64,000 nt of DNA from Comamonas sp. BIGb0152 (GCF_024809975.1 NZ_JANUDY010000001.1:248001-312000); one strand, 5' to 3'. Counted from the stretch's first letter, positions 47,094-57,103 are shown. Notes: generated from the sequence alone by a model not told the origin. Program-made: numbers and translations.

Positions 47094-48125
47094 TCAACGC
47101 ACCGCCGGCAGCAGCGACATCGAGCGCAAAGTCCCCACGGCACCCGCACCGACCGAAGCCCCAAAACGCTTGGCAAAGCGCTCGGCCACATTCTCGCGGC
47201 GGGTGTAATCCACCACTTCTTCGGCACCCACCACATCGCGGGCCACCTGGTCGAGGCTGCCCAGGCCATCGGCCAGGCCCAGCTTCACGGCCTCTTGGCC
47301 GGTCCAGAACAGGCCGCTGAAGGTGTCTTCGGTTTCCTTGAGGCGATCACCCCGGCCCTGGCGCACCACCTGGATGAACTGCTGGTGGATCTGGCCCAGC
47401 ATCTGCTGCGCAAAAGCCTTTTGCTTCTCATTCATGGGGCTGAAGGGATCGAGCATGCCCTTATTGGCGCCGGCCGTCAGCAGACGGCGCTCCACGCCCA
47501 GCTTGTCCATCGTGCCGGTAAAGCCAAAACCATCCATCAGCACACCGATGCTGCCCACAATACTGGCCTTGTCCACATAGATGCTGTCAGCAGCGGAGGC
47601 AATGTAATACGCGGCAGAAGCGCAAGACTCCTCAACCACCGCATACATCGGCTTCTTGTACTGGGCCTTGAGGCGCATGATCTCGTCATTGATCATGCCC
47701 GCCTGCACGGGGCTGCCGCCGGGCGAGTTGATCAGCAGCACCACCGCCTTGGCGGCGTCATCTTCAAAAGCGGTGCGCAACGCAGCAATCACATATTCGG
47801 CACTGGCATCTGCACCCGAGGCAATCTCCCCCTTGAGCTCCACCACAGCGGTGTGTTCCGTCGAGGTTTTGGTGGCCGTGCCATCCGAGCCAAACAGATA
47901 GGCCACGAATGCCATCACCAACCCCAGCCAAACCAGGCGAAAGAAAATTTTCCAGCGGCGCGCCGCACGCTGCTCCTTGAGGGTGTCAAAGGCCAGGCGC
48001 TCCAGCACGGAGCGCTCCCAGCCCGGCGACTGCGCCGCCGCTCCCACAGAAGCGGCTGCTGCATTCCCCCATAAGTCAGGCGCCGGCGGGGAGTTTTGCT
48101 GAGGATTGTTGTCCATGGGGTTCAT
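47094..48125 (-). CDS. sppA: Signal peptide peptidase SppA/SohB family, S49
   Basis: 343 residues from ATG 48125 (ATG 48116 is also possible). A Pro/Ala-rich cytoplasmic head is followed by one helix (IFFRLVWLGLVMAFVAYLFG). The S49 domain contains LLINSPGGSPVQAGMI, nucleophile Ser in ESCASAAYYIASAAD and catalytic Lys in YVDKASIVGSIGV. Degrades cut signal peptides in the inner membrane. Follows the Rieske gene by one base, so the two are coupled. Confidence 0.95.
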   Translation of the reverse strand: MNPMDNNPQQNSPPAPDLWGNAAAASVGAAAQSPGWERSVLERLAFDTLKEQRAARRWKIFFRLVWLGLVMAFVAYLFGSDGTATKTSTEHTAVVELKGEIASGADASAEYVIAALRTAFEDDAAKAVVLLINSPGGSPVQAGMINDEIMRLKAQYKKPMYAVVEESCASAAYYIASAADSIYVDKASIVGSIGVLMDGFGFTGTMDKLGVERRLLTAGANKGMLDPFSPMNEKQKAFAQQMLGQIHQQFIQVVRQGRGDRLKETEDTFSGLFWTGQEAVKLGLADGLGSLDQVARDVVGAEEVVDYTRRENVAERFAKRFGASVGAGAVGTLRSMSLLPAVR

Positions 48126-48126
48126 C

Positions 48127-48504
48127 TTAAAAATCAACAGGTTGGATTCGGCTATCCGGATGCCAATAGACCAGGCCATCGTTTTCAGTCAGCGCAAGCT
48201 TGACCAAACCACCACGGCAAGGGCCACCTGCACAGACACCCGTATCGGGTACGTAGGCCGCGCCATGCGTGGCGCAGAGCAACCAACTCCCGGTATCGTC
48301 AAAAAACCGCCCTGGCTGGTAGTCCATCTCCATCGCCACATGGGTGCAGCGGTTCAAATAAGCATGCACCCCTTCTTGGTAGCGGATGGCAAAAGCCTGG
48401 CAAGTCTGGCCAGCGTACACCACGTCAAAAGCAACAGCCCGCCCACCATGGTGCAGCGCACTGCTTGGGCATATGGCCACCGCAGGGGCCGCAGCATCCG
48501 TCAT
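48127..48504 (-). CDS. Rieske [2Fe-2S] domain protein
   Basis: 125 residues. The cluster ligands are in NRCTHVAMEMDY (Cys-X-His) and LCATHGAAYVPDTG (Cys-X2-His). It is a small soluble ferredoxin-like protein of the kind next to sppA and gph in Burkholderiales. Redox partner unknown. Between gph (60 bases) and sppA (1 base) on the same strand. Confidence 0.93.
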   Translation of the reverse strand: MTDAAAPAVAICPSSALHHGGRAVAFDVVYAGQTCQAFAIRYQEGVHAYLNRCTHVAMEMDYQPGRFFDDTGSWLLCATHGAAYVPDTGVCAGGPCRGGLVKLALTENDGLVYWHPDSRIQPVDF

Positions 48505-48564
48505 GCGGGCACCTGCTGACCGAGCTTTATCTGACTGTACATACAGACAGTGATTGCACCATAG

Positions 48565-49221
48565 CTAGGAATGATCCGCCATCCACCGTTGCAATTCGGC
48601 AACAGAATGCGCCACATACAGCGGCTTGAAAGGCCCAAACCCATCAAAGTGGTGGGCACCATAGCTCACACCCACACTGGCACAACCGGCATTCACCGCC
48701 ATTTGCAGATCATGGGTCGTGTCCCCCACCATCAGCAAGCGCTCGGGCGCCACATCCAGCTCGGCCATCAGCTCCTGCAGCATCAGCGGATGGGGCTTGC
48801 CCGCCGTCTCATCGGAGGTGCGCGTGGCGTGGAAGCGCCCCTTGAGCAAGGTCGTGTCCAGCACCCGGTCCAGCCCATTGCGGTTCTTGCCCGTGGCCAC
48901 CGCCAGCAGGTGGCCGCTGGCGGTCAGCTGGTCGAGCAGCTCCAACACCCCTTCAAACAAAGTCACCTGCTCCTGGCGCTTGAGAAAATGCAAGCGGTAG
49001 CGGTTGGTCAAGGCCACCATCTGCTCGTCCGGCACATCGGGCGCGGCATGGCGCAGTGCGCTTTGCAGGCTCATGCCAATTACGTACTTGGCATCGGCCA
49101 GGCTGGGCACCGTACCGCCCACATCCCGCACCGCATCCTGGATCGACAGCGCAATCGCCGCGGTCGAGTCAAACAAGGTGCCATCCCAGTCAAAGGCAAT
49201 CAAATCAAATTGGCGGGCCAT
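48565..49221 (-). CDS. gph: HAD family phosphatase (phosphoglycolate phosphatase-like)
   Basis: 218 residues. Motif I FDWDGTLFDSTAAI (nucleophile Asp), motif II AVATGKNRNGLD, motif III Lys in ETAGKPHPLML and motif IV VGDTTHDLQMAVNAG. Typical subclass IA HAD. Normally adjacent to rluC and rne in this lineage; here the truncated rne paralogue separates them. Substrate assignment to phosphoglycolate is by similarity only. Confidence 0.9.
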   Translation of the reverse strand: MARQFDLIAFDWDGTLFDSTAAIALSIQDAVRDVGGTVPSLADAKYVIGMSLQSALRHAAPDVPDEQMVALTNRYRLHFLKRQEQVTLFEGVLELLDQLTASGHLLAVATGKNRNGLDRVLDTTLLKGRFHATRTSDETAGKPHPLMLQELMAELDVAPERLLMVGDTTHDLQMAVNAGCASVGVSYGAHHFDGFGPFKPLYVAHSVAELQRWMADHS

Positions 49222-49714
49222 GGGGTGTTCTTTCTCTATCTGTCACAAAACTGATCTATCGGCCGCCGACGACAGCTGCACGGCCGCTGCCGAGCAAACA
49301 ACCACATCGGGCGATGTGTGGCCGTCCTAAACGGGCTCGGCCGGGTCGTTGGTTTAACGGCAGGCATTTTAGTTCAGGCACCAGCATCTACGCAGGCCAA
49401 CGGATTGACAGCAAGAGGCTGCGACTTCTCTCCAACAACAGGGCATGCATCCCCATGGCTGTCTCCAAGAGCCGACACAGGCCCACTTTATATGTACCTA
49501 AATGCAAGCTACCGGCAGCGGACGCCTGCCGAACGGCCAGGCTGATTGCAAGGACTTACGCCCTCCTGGCAATATGACAGGGCGCATAAATTTTTCGTTT
49601 CAATCCGGCCTCGCAGCGCCGGCTTATACAGCCAGAGCTTGTTTAGCATGGGAATTTGACAAACCAAGGGTCTGCCCGACAAAGCAGGCCTTCAATCCCC
49701 CCAAGTGGCGCACC
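49222..49714 (+). promoter_or_regulatory. Leader of the rne paralogue with a block conserved from the rne leader
   Basis: No gene is recognised. The block 49345-49400 aligns with 51668-51722 in front of rne: GTCGTTGGTTTAACGG against GTTATTGGTTAACCGG, GCATTTTAGTTCA against GCATTTTAATTCA, CACCAGCA against CACCAGTA. The sequence after the block is not clearly alignable. The TATAAT in front of the rne block has no good counterpart here. AAGTGGCGCACC precedes the ATG where rne has AAGGACGCGCATC, so the ribosome site is weaker. Confidence 0.6.
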
Positions 49715-50581
49715 ATGCAACGGATTTTGATCAATGCCACATACGCCGATGAGCGACGTCTCGCCATGGTGGATGGCCAACAACTGCTGGACTACGAGAT
49801 TGAAATAGAAGGCGAAGAGCAGCGCAAAGGCAATATTTACCAAGGCGTGGTCACACGCATCGACCGCATCTCGGGCGCCTGCATGGTGGATTACGGCGAT
49901 GGCCGCGACGGATTGCTGCCTCTCAAAGAAATCTCCATGCAGTGCCTCAGGCAAGGCTTTGCCCCTAGCCAGTTATACAACCCTCCAGCGATCAAGGAAG
50001 GTGACGAGCTGATGGTTCAGGTGGTGGAGGAAGAGTTCGAAACCCAAGGAGCCATCCTCTCCACGGCCATCGCGCTCATTGGTCGCTACCTGGTGTTGGT
50101 ACCCAGCGGCCACCATGGCAATGGCATATCACGATGCATCGAAGGCAATGCGCAGGCAGGGCTCAACGATCTGCTGAGCCAGCTGGCCTACCCCCAAGGC
50201 ATGGCGATCACTGCGCGGGACGCGGCCATGAGGCGCAGCGCCACCGAGCTGCAAAGAGACCTCAATTACCTGCTCAAGCTCTGGGACGCCATTGAAGGCG
50301 CCACCCAAAACAATGAAGGTGCTTATCTGATCTACCAGGAGTCAAACCTGGTGATTCGTACGATCCGCGACTATTTCCACGACGATGTCGCCGCTATCCT
50401 GATTGATAGCGAGGAACTCTATGAACAGGCCCGGCAGTTCATGTCGATTGTGATGCCCGAGTATGCGGGAAGGATCGAACACTACCAGGAAGACATGCCG
50501 CTGTTCGAGCACTTCCGGGTTGCCGATCAGATGGAAGCGGTGTACCCCCATTCCGGCCGACCCGCCCCCGCCCAACGCTGA
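49715..50581 (+). CDS. Truncated RNase E paralogue (S1 and 5'-sensor regions, no catalytic domain)
   Basis: 288 residues, aligning without gaps to residues 1-277 of the full RNase E at 52244 with somewhat more than half the residues identical by eye ([53 protein letters not shown]). Homology ends after MEAVY and the protein stops before the DNase I-like domain with the catalytic Asp residues. RNA-contact positions known from E. coli RNase E differ: F57 is Met, F67 is Leu, K112 is Gln and T170 is Asp, while R169 is kept. The frame is intact despite heavy divergence. Role unknown; a decoy, dimer partner or decaying duplicate are all possible. Confidence 0.85.
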   Translation: MQRILINATYADERRLAMVDGQQLLDYEIEIEGEEQRKGNIYQGVVTRIDRISGACMVDYGDGRDGLLPLKEISMQCLRQGFAPSQLYNPPAIKEGDELMVQVVEEEFETQGAILSTAIALIGRYLVLVPSGHHGNGISRCIEGNAQAGLNDLLSQLAYPQGMAITARDAAMRRSATELQRDLNYLLKLWDAIEGATQNNEGAYLIYQESNLVIRTIRDYFHDDVAAILIDSEELYEQARQFMSIVMPEYAGRIEHYQEDMPLFEHFRVADQMEAVYPHSGRPAPAQR

Positions 50582-50635
50582 GAAAAGGCGTCCCGAGCGC
50601 CATCCATCGCCTGGGCGCGTAAACAAGCACGTTGT

Positions 50636-51655
50636 TTATTCGGCCGCCGATGCTGCCGCCACAAAGTCCGCCAGCTCCGGCGGTAGCTCAGCCCCCAGCT
50701 CCACCCGCTCTGCCGTTTGCGGGTGGTTGAACTGCAGGCGCCAGGCGTGCAGGAACATGCGCTTGAGGCCCTGCTTGGCCAGGCGCTTGTTCAAATCAAA
50801 GTCGCCGTACTTCTCGTCACCGGCAATCGCATGGCCGCTGCTGGCCAGGTGTACGCGGATCTGGTGGGTGCGCCCGGTCTTGATGGTCACCTCCAGCAGG
50901 CTCAGCGCGGGCAGGCCCAATGGATGCTGGGCTGGGAACAGCTGCTGCACCTTCACCAGAGACACTGAACGCATGCCTTCGGGGTCGTCGGCCGTGGTGG
51001 CGCGCACCCGGCGCTCGCCATCGGGCAGCAGGTACTTGCGCAGCGGGGTGTCGATGACTTTCTTGTTGGCGGGCCACGCCCCCAGCACCAGGGCCAAGTA
51101 GGTCTTGCCGGTCTCCCGCTCGCGGAACTGGTTCTGCAGATGGGTCAGGGCCGAGCGTTTCTTGGCAACCAGCAAAATACCCGAGGTTTCGCGGTCCAGC
51201 CGGTGCACCAGCTCCAGAAAGCGGGCATCGGGGTGGGCGCGGCGCAGTTGCTCGATCACGCCAAAGCTCACTCCGGAGCCGCCATGCACGGCCACGCCAG
51301 CGGGCTTGTTGATCGCCAACATGACATCGTCATCCAACAACAAGGGAAACTCCCTAGCTGGCACCGCGCGCTCCGATTCCTCGGGCTTGGAGGACACGCG
51401 CACGGGCGGAATCCGGACCACATCGCCGGGCTGAACGCGAGCGTCCGCTGACGTGCGGCCCTTGTTGATACGGACTTCACCCTGGCGAATGATGCGGTAA
51501 ATGTGGGTCTTAGGCACGCCTTTGAGGTGGCGCATCAGAAAATTGTCCAGACGCTGTCCAGCGTCGTCGGGATGGACCTCCACCAGCCTTACAGCGACTG
51601 GGGCTGCTTGTGGACTGCGGGGCTCGCCCGGTTTGCCCCCTATAATATGTTTCAC
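50636..51655 (-). CDS. rluC: 23S rRNA pseudouridine synthase RluC
   Basis: 339 residues. N-terminal S4-like RNA-binding part (GQRLDNFLMRHLKGVPKTHI, VRINKGRTSADA), then the catalytic Asp in LELVHRLDRETSGILLVAKK and GRTHQIRVHLASSGHAIAGD and YGDFDLNKRLAKQGL. Modifies uridines 955, 2504 and 2580 (E. coli numbering). The GTG start overlaps the region of the rne promoter, so rluC and rne are divergently expressed from a shared region, as in most proteobacteria. Confidence 0.95.
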   Translation of the reverse strand: MKHIIGGKPGEPRSPQAAPVAVRLVEVHPDDAGQRLDNFLMRHLKGVPKTHIYRIIRQGEVRINKGRTSADARVQPGDVVRIPPVRVSSKPEESERAVPAREFPLLLDDDVMLAINKPAGVAVHGGSGVSFGVIEQLRRAHPDARFLELVHRLDRETSGILLVAKKRSALTHLQNQFRERETGKTYLALVLGAWPANKKVIDTPLRKYLLPDGERRVRATTADDPEGMRSVSLVKVQQLFPAQHPLGLPALSLLEVTIKTGRTHQIRVHLASSGHAIAGDEKYGDFDLNKRLAKQGLKRMFLHAWRLQFNHPQTAERVELGAELPPELADFVAAASAAE

Positions 51656-52243
51656 CTGCGCGATAGAGTTATTGGTTAACCGGTGAGCATTTTAATTCAC
51701 CCACCAGTACCCGCACAGGCCGGTCGATGTCTGGCTGATCACTTTGCCGCTCCACCTGCATTCCAAGAGATTGCGCAGGAGACGCCCAGTGAATCAGGCG
51801 GGCAGACACATTGAAACAACGAAAAAACAGATTTTTGGCGGCAGCTGTCGCAAAGGCCTGGCATCAGGCCCCGCCCAGCTGACCGTCTTCACACCAAACA
51901 TGTTGATTTTGTGGGCTTGGATGGCAACTCTCTGGCACAGCAGCAGCTGCGCGCCAGTGCGTCTTGCCGTGCCCACCGTGCGCATGTCCTCAGGGCAAAT
52001 TTCTCAGCCGGAGGCAGCTCAGCGCTGGCTGGCTGGTTATTTACATGCCCTCTCCCGCGTGCCTAGGTCCTTTGTGCTGACATAAGTATTACCAGCAAAC
52101 ATGACACGCTCTGTGAATTCTTTCGTTTCTCTGCGTCTGTCCCGGCATCTGTGGCTCCAGTAAGAGCCTGTTTATTGTTGGGATTGGAGACAGGTGCCTG
52201 ACTGACAAAGGCAGCCTGTCCCGCATTACGAAGGACGCGCATC
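51656..52243 (+). promoter_or_regulatory. Long 5' leader of rne
   Basis: A TATAAT at 51641-51646 would start transcription inside the rluC start, giving a leader of nearly 590 bases, consistent with the long autoregulatory rne leaders of other bacteria. It contains the palindrome GGTTAACC near 51675 and the block 51668-51722 shared with the paralogue leader. No good -35 box was found. No ORF is recognised in it. Confidence 0.55.
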
Positions 52244-55200
52244 ATGAAACGGATGCTGATCAACGCCACGCAAGCTGAAGAGCGCCGCCTCGCCATTGTT
52301 GATGGCCAAAAGCTGCTGGATTACGAGATCGAAATCGAAGGCCGCGAACAACGCAAAGGCAATATCTACAAAGCCGTTGTTACCCGGGTCGAGCCCTCCC
52401 TGGAAGCCTGCTTTGTCGACTACGGCGAAGACCGCCACGGCTTTCTGCCGTTCAAGGAAATCTCCAAACAATATTTCGCCGAAGGCGTCTCGCCCAGCCA
52501 GGCGCGCATCAACGATGTGATCCGCGAAGGCCAGGAGCTGATTGTCCAGGTCGAAAAAGAAGAACGTGGCAACAAGGGCGCAGCGCTCACCACCTTCATC
52601 TCGCTGGCTGGCCGCTATGTGGTGCTGATGCCCAACAACCCCCGGGGTGGTGGTGTCTCGCGCCGTATCGAAGGCGATGAGCGCGCCGAGCTCAAAGAAG
52701 CCATGGACCAGCTGGACTACCCCAAGGGCATGTCCATCATCGCGCGCACCGCCGGCATTGGTCGCAGCGCACCTGAGCTGCAATGGGATCTGAACTACCT
52801 GCTCAAGCTCTGGGGTGCCATCGATGGCGCTGCCAAGTCCGGCAAGGGCGCCTTCCTGATTTACCAGGAATCGAGCCTGGTGATCCGCGCGATCCGCGAC
52901 TATTTCCACAATGACATCGGCGACATCCTGATCGACACCGATGACATTTATGAACAAGCCCAGCAGTTCATGGCCCATGTGATGCCTGAGCACGCTGCCC
53001 GCGTCAAGCGCTACCGCGATGACGCGCCGCTGTTCAGCCGCTTCCAGATCGAGCACCAGATCGAGTCGGCCTACTCCCGCACCGTGACCCTGCCGTCCGG
53101 CGGCGCCATCGTGATCGACCACACCGAAGCGCTGGTCTCCATCGACGTGAACTCGGCCCGCGCCATCAAGGGCGGTGATATCGAAGAAACCGCCACCCGC
53201 ACCAACCTGGAAGCCGCTGACGAAGTCGCCCGCCAGATGCGTCTGCGCGACTTGGGCGGCCTGATCGTCATCGACTTCATCGACATGGAAGAGTCGAAGA
53301 ACCGCCGCGATGTGGAAAGCCGCCTGCGCGATGCGCTGCGCCAAGACCGCGCCCGCGTGCAGTTCGGCACCATCAGCAAGTTTGGCCTGATGGAGATGAG
53401 CCGCCAACGCCTCAAGCCTGCGCTGAGCGAAGGTGCCCACATCAACTGCCCACGCTGCGGCGGCTCGGGCCACATCCGTGATGCGGAAAGCTCGGCACTG
53501 CAGATCCTGCGCATCATCCAGGAAGAGTCGATGAAGGACAACACGGCAGCCGTCAACTGCCAGGTACCTGTCGAAGTCGCCTCCTTCCTGCTGAACGAAA
53601 AGCGTACCGAGATCCAGAAGATCGAGCTCAAGCAGCGCGTGTCCGTCACCATGGTGCCCAACAAGGCGCTGGAGACCCCGCACTACAAGCTCGAGCGCAT
53701 GAAGCACGACGACCCGCGCCTCGACTCGATGGAAGCGAGCTACAAGCTGGCCGATCCCGAAGAAGAGAGCCTGGGCTTTACCCGCCGCTCGCAAGAGCCG
53801 ACCAACAAGCAAACGCCCGTCATCAAGGGTGTGCTGCCCGATGCTCCGGCACCGATTGCCGAGCCGCGCCCCGCACCGGCTGCGCGCCCCGCCAATGCCC
53901 AGCCAGCGCAGAATGGCAAGCCTGCAGGTACCCCAGCAGCCGCCGCGCCCGCCGCAGCCGCTGCTGCCGTACCGCAAAAGGGCTTCTTCGCCTGGCTCAA
54001 GCGCTTCTTCGGCATGGCCCCTGAGCCCGCACCAGCACCCGTGCCAGCAGCCGCTGCCGCTCCCGCCGGCGACGCCCGCCGCGAAAACCGTGACGGCCGC
54101 AACGGCGGCCGTGGTGGCCGTGGTGAGCGCACCGAGCGTGGCGACCGTGGTGACCGCAAGGACGGCAACCGTCCCGCCCGTGGCGAGCGCGCCGAAGGCG
54201 AACGCGGTGACCGCAATGGCCGTGGCAACAATGCCGCTGCCGAAGGCAGCCGCAGCCCCCGTGGTGGTGACCAGGAAGGCCGTAACCGCCGTGGTGAGCG
54301 CGGTGAACGTGGCGACCGCCAGGACCGCAGCCGCCGCGACGAAGCGCCGCTGAACCCGCAAGCGGGCGACAACGCTGTTGCCAATGGCGAGCGCCAAGAA
54401 CGCGCACCCCGCCCCGAGCGCGCTCCCCGCGAGCCGCGTGAAGGCCGCCGCGACCGTGGTGGTGAGCGTGGTGAGCGCCAAGAGCGCCGCAACCCCACCG
54501 ATGAAAGCGCCCAGCCGCTGAACGCCGTGGCAGCTGCGCCCATCAACGCCGATGCGGTGATCGCGTCCCTGCCATCGCTGGACCTGGATACGGGCAACCA
54601 GACCGAAGCCGGCACCGATGCGGACAACGCGACGCCCGAGCGCCGCGAACGCCGCTCGCGTGACCGCTATGGCCGCGACCGCCGCAACCGTGGTGACCGT
54701 GAGCGCACGGGTCGTGACGAGCAGGCAGAAGGCGAATCCGCTGCAGCTGATTCGGGCTTTGCCCCGGATGCTGTGCCTGCCGTGCCGCAAGACGCAGACG
54801 ACGCACCACGCCGCAGCTACTTCAATGCCGCATCCGCGCCTGCGCCGGTTGCAGCACCGGTAGTGGCCGCCGTGGCTGACGCAGCGCCTGTGGTGCCAGC
54901 ACCGGTGCAGGCCCCTGTGGCCCCTAGCGCCCCGGTCAGCGTTGCCGCAGACAGCCGCCACGCCGAGCAGGCACCCCTGGCCGCAGCGGTTGCTGCACCA
55001 GTGGCAGCCCCGGTCGCCGCGCCTGCACCTGTGGCAGCGCCTGTCCCTGCCGCTGCTCCAGCAGTAGCAGCGCCCGTGCAAGCAGGCCTGCCGGTCATCG
55101 CCAGCTACGCGCTGCCATTGGATGCCCTGCACCAGATCGCCAGCACCGCTGGTCTGCAATGGGTCAACTCCGATGCCGACAAGATCGCTGCCGTGCAAGC

Positions 55201-55345
55201 CGCCATCGCGGCCGAGCCCAAGCCCGTGCATGTGCCGCGTGAGCGCCAGCCGGTGGTGCAGATCGACGAAGGCCCGCTGGTCCTCGTCGAGACCCGCAAG
55301 GATCTGACCGACCTGGTCCTGCCGTTTGAGCGCGAAACCGCTTAA
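52244..55345 (+). CDS. rne: Ribonuclease E
   Basis: 1033 residues. S1 domain at about 35-125 with F57, F67 and K111; 5'-sensor R168/T169 ([12 protein letters not shown]); catalytic Asp in VSIDVNSAR (301) and VIDFIDM (344); zinc-link CPRCGGSG near 400. From about residue 510 the tail is disordered: RGER/GDR-rich arginine repeats (about 610-740), then Ala/Pro repeats (about 850-950), ending [20 protein letters not shown], a short conserved tail. Main endonuclease for mRNA decay and rRNA processing; the tail is expected to bind RNA and degradosome partners. AAGGA precedes the ATG. Confidence 0.98.
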   Translation: MKRMLINATQAEERRLAIVDGQKLLDYEIEIEGREQRKGNIYKAVVTRVEPSLEACFVDYGEDRHGFLPFKEISKQYFAEGVSPSQARINDVIREGQELIVQVEKEERGNKGAALTTFISLAGRYVVLMPNNPRGGGVSRRIEGDERAELKEAMDQLDYPKGMSIIARTAGIGRSAPELQWDLNYLLKLWGAIDGAAKSGKGAFLIYQESSLVIRAIRDYFHNDIGDILIDTDDIYEQAQQFMAHVMPEHAARVKRYRDDAPLFSRFQIEHQIESAYSRTVTLPSGGAIVIDHTEALVSIDVNSARAIKGGDIEETATRTNLEAADEVARQMRLRDLGGLIVIDFIDMEESKNRRDVESRLRDALRQDRARVQFGTISKFGLMEMSRQRLKPALSEGAHINCPRCGGSGHIRDAESSALQILRIIQEESMKDNTAAVNCQVPVEVASFLLNEKRTEIQKIELKQRVSVTMVPNKALETPHYKLERMKHDDPRLDSMEASYKLADPEEESLGFTRRSQEPTNKQTPVIKGVLPDAPAPIAEPRPAPAARPANAQPAQNGKPAGTPAAAAPAAAAAAVPQKGFFAWLKRFFGMAPEPAPAPVPAAAAAPAGDARRENRDGRNGGRGGRGERTERGDRGDRKDGNRPARGERAEGERGDRNGRGNNAAAEGSRSPRGGDQEGRNRRGERGERGDRQDRSRRDEAPLNPQAGDNAVANGERQERAPRPERAPREPREGRRDRGGERGERQERRNPTDESAQPLNAVAAAPINADAVIASLPSLDLDTGNQTEAGTDADNATPERRERRSRDRYGRDRRNRGDRERTGRDEQAEGESAAADSGFAPDAVPAVPQDADDAPRRSYFNAASAPAPVAAPVVAAVADAAPVVPAPVQAPVAPSAPVSVAADSRHAEQAPLAAAVAAPVAAPVAAPAPVAAPVPAAAPAVAAPVQAGLPVIASYALPLDALHQIASTAGLQWVNSDADKIAAVQAAIAAEPKPVHVPRERQPVVQIDEGPLVLVETRKDLTDLVLPFERETA

Positions 55346-55368
55346 AACCTGCTGACCCAGCAACCCTC

Positions 55369-55392
55369 AGGCCGGAGCGATCCGGCCTGTTT
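55369..55392 (+). terminator. Terminator-like hairpin after rne
   Basis: AGGCCGGA pairs with TCCGGCCT around GCGA, followed by GTTTC. The T run is short, so it may be weak. Confidence 0.6.
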
Positions 55393-55409
55393 CATTGATG
55401 GAGCCCAAG

Positions 55410-56186
55410 ATGCTGTTTTTGCTCTCGCCTGCCAAATCCCTGGACTACGAAACCCCGTTGCCTGCCGGTTTGACCAGCACGCAGCCCCAGTTCATCCCCC
55501 AGTCCAAGGCCTTGATAGCGGTGCTGCGCACGCAGTCGCCCCAGCAAATCGCCAGCCTGATGGCCATCAGCGACAAGCTGGCGGCGCTAAATGTGGCCCG
55601 CTATGAGGCCTGGTCGCCCAAATTCAGCAGCAAGAATGCCCGCCAGGCCATCATGGCCTTCAATGGCGATGTGTATGACGGCCTGCAGGCCCCTAGCCTG
55701 AGCGCCAAGCAGCTGGACTGGGCGCAGTCCCACCTGTGCATGCTCAGCGGCCTCTACGGCGTGCTGCGCCCGCTCGACTTGATGCAGCCCTACCGGCTGG
55801 AGATGGGCACGCGCCTGGTTACCGAGCAAGGCAGCAATCTGTACCACTTCTGGGGCACGCAGATCGCTGACTACCTCAATGCCCAGCAGGCCAGTGAAGA
55901 CAAGCCCGTCGTCGTCAACCTGGCCTCGCAGGAGTACTTCAAATCGGTGGACCGCAAGGTGCTGCGCGCCCGGGTAATTGACTGCAGTTTTGAAGACTAC
56001 AAAAACGGCCAGTACAAAACCATCAGCTTTTACGCCAAAAAGGCGCGCGGCCTGATGGCGCGTTACGCCATCGAGCAGCAAATCAAGACGCCCACTGCCC
56101 TGAAAAAATTCAGCACGGCCGGCTACGCCTTCACGGCCGATGCCTCCAGCGATGACCATTTCGTGTTCAGGCGCAAAATCGATTGA
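55410..56186 (+). CDS. yaaA: Peroxide stress protein YaaA
   Basis: 258 residues. LFLLSPAKSLDYETPLPAG at the N-terminus, YDGLQAPSLSAKQL, LSGLYGVLRPLDLMQPYRLEMG and GLMARYAIEQQI are the family signatures; ends AGYAFTADASSDDHFVFRR. Lowers free iron under H2O2 stress in E. coli. ATG at 55410 with GGAG 7 bases upstream is preferred to ATG 55398. Confidence 0.96.
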   Translation: MLFLLSPAKSLDYETPLPAGLTSTQPQFIPQSKALIAVLRTQSPQQIASLMAISDKLAALNVARYEAWSPKFSSKNARQAIMAFNGDVYDGLQAPSLSAKQLDWAQSHLCMLSGLYGVLRPLDLMQPYRLEMGTRLVTEQGSNLYHFWGTQIADYLNAQQASEDKPVVVNLASQEYFKSVDRKVLRARVIDCSFEDYKNGQYKTISFYAKKARGLMARYAIEQQIKTPTALKKFSTAGYAFTADASSDDHFVFRRKID

Positions 56187-56224
56187 TGCGACTTTGATGC
56201 ACAATGGGCCGCGAAAGGAATCCG

Positions 56225-57103
56225 ATGACAGCCACGCAACCCCTCACCCCGGAACTGCGCGCCTGGATCATTGATCAGGCCAGCGCAGGCGTCAGCGCCG
56301 ATCGCGTCTTCAAAGCCATGTGCGATGCCGGCTGGAACGCCGATGTTGCCGAATCCGCGATGGAATCGGTGCTGACCGAACACCTGGCGCAGTTGCAGGC
56401 GAGCAAGGAGACCGCAGCAGCCCCTACCCAGCCTGCGACCCCCACCCGCCCCCTGCCCGAGCCCAGCTTGGCGCAATCGCCCTCAACGATTGATGTCGGT
56501 GACCGCGAGGTCAGCGTGCTGCTGGCCCTGCAGCACCCGCGCGTCGTCGTCTTCGGCAACCTGCTGTCCGACGAAGAGTGCGACGCCATCATCGCAGCAG
56601 CTGAGCCGCGCATGCAGCGCTCGCTCACCGTCGAGACCCAAACCGGCGGCGAAGAAGTCAATGCCGACCGCACCAGTGACGGCATGTTTTTTCAGCGCGA
56701 GGAAACGCCTGCCGTCGCCGCGCTGGAGCGCCGCATTGCCAAGCTGGTCAACTGGCCGGAAAACCATGGCGAAGGCCTGCAGGTGCTGCACTACCGGCCT
56801 GGCGCCGAGTACAAGCCGCACTACGACTACTTCGACCCGACGCAGCCGGGCACGCCGACGATTTTGAAGCGTGGCGGCCAGCGCCTGGCCACCTTGGTGA
56901 TCTACCTGAACAACCCGCAAGCCGGCGGCGGCACCAGCTTCCCCGACGTGGGCTTGGAAGTCGCGCCGCGCCGGGGCAATGCCGTGTTCTTCAGCTATGC
57001 CGCGCCTGACCCTGCAACCAAAAGCCTGCACGGCGGCTCGCCCGTGCTGGAGGGCGAGAAATGGATCGCCACCAAGTGGTTGCGCGAAGGCGAATTCAAG
57101 TAA
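56225..57103 (+). CDS. 2OG-Fe(II) oxygenase, prolyl 4-hydroxylase-like
   Basis: 292 residues from ATG 56225 (AAAGGAATCC upstream). Residues 1-60 form a small helical part. The catalytic domain has iron ligands in YKPHYDYFDP (His, Asp) and KSLHGGSPV (His), and the 2-oxoglutarate Lys in GEKWIATKWLREG. YLNNPQAGGGTSFPDVG and DRTSDGMFF match P4H-type enzymes. Substrate unknown; bacterial relatives hydroxylate proline in proteins such as EF-Tu. Confidence 0.92.
   Translation: MTATQPLTPELRAWIIDQASAGVSADRVFKAMCDAGWNADVAESAMESVLTEHLAQLQASKETAAAPTQPATPTRPLPEPSLAQSPSTIDVGDREVSVLLALQHPRVVVFGNLLSDEECDAIIAAAEPRMQRSLTVETQTGGEEVNADRTSDGMFFQREETPAVAALERRIAKLVNWPENHGEGLQVLHYRPGAEYKPHYDYFDPTQPGTPTILKRGGQRLATLVIYLNNPQAGGGTSFPDVGLEVAPRRGNAVFFSYAAPDPATKSLHGGSPVLEGEKWIATKWLREGEFK

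Noticed and set aside
52226-55363. Minus-strand open frame of more than 1000 codons
   Set aside because: Shadow of rne in high-GC repeats; Gly/Cys-rich sequence without family resemblance.
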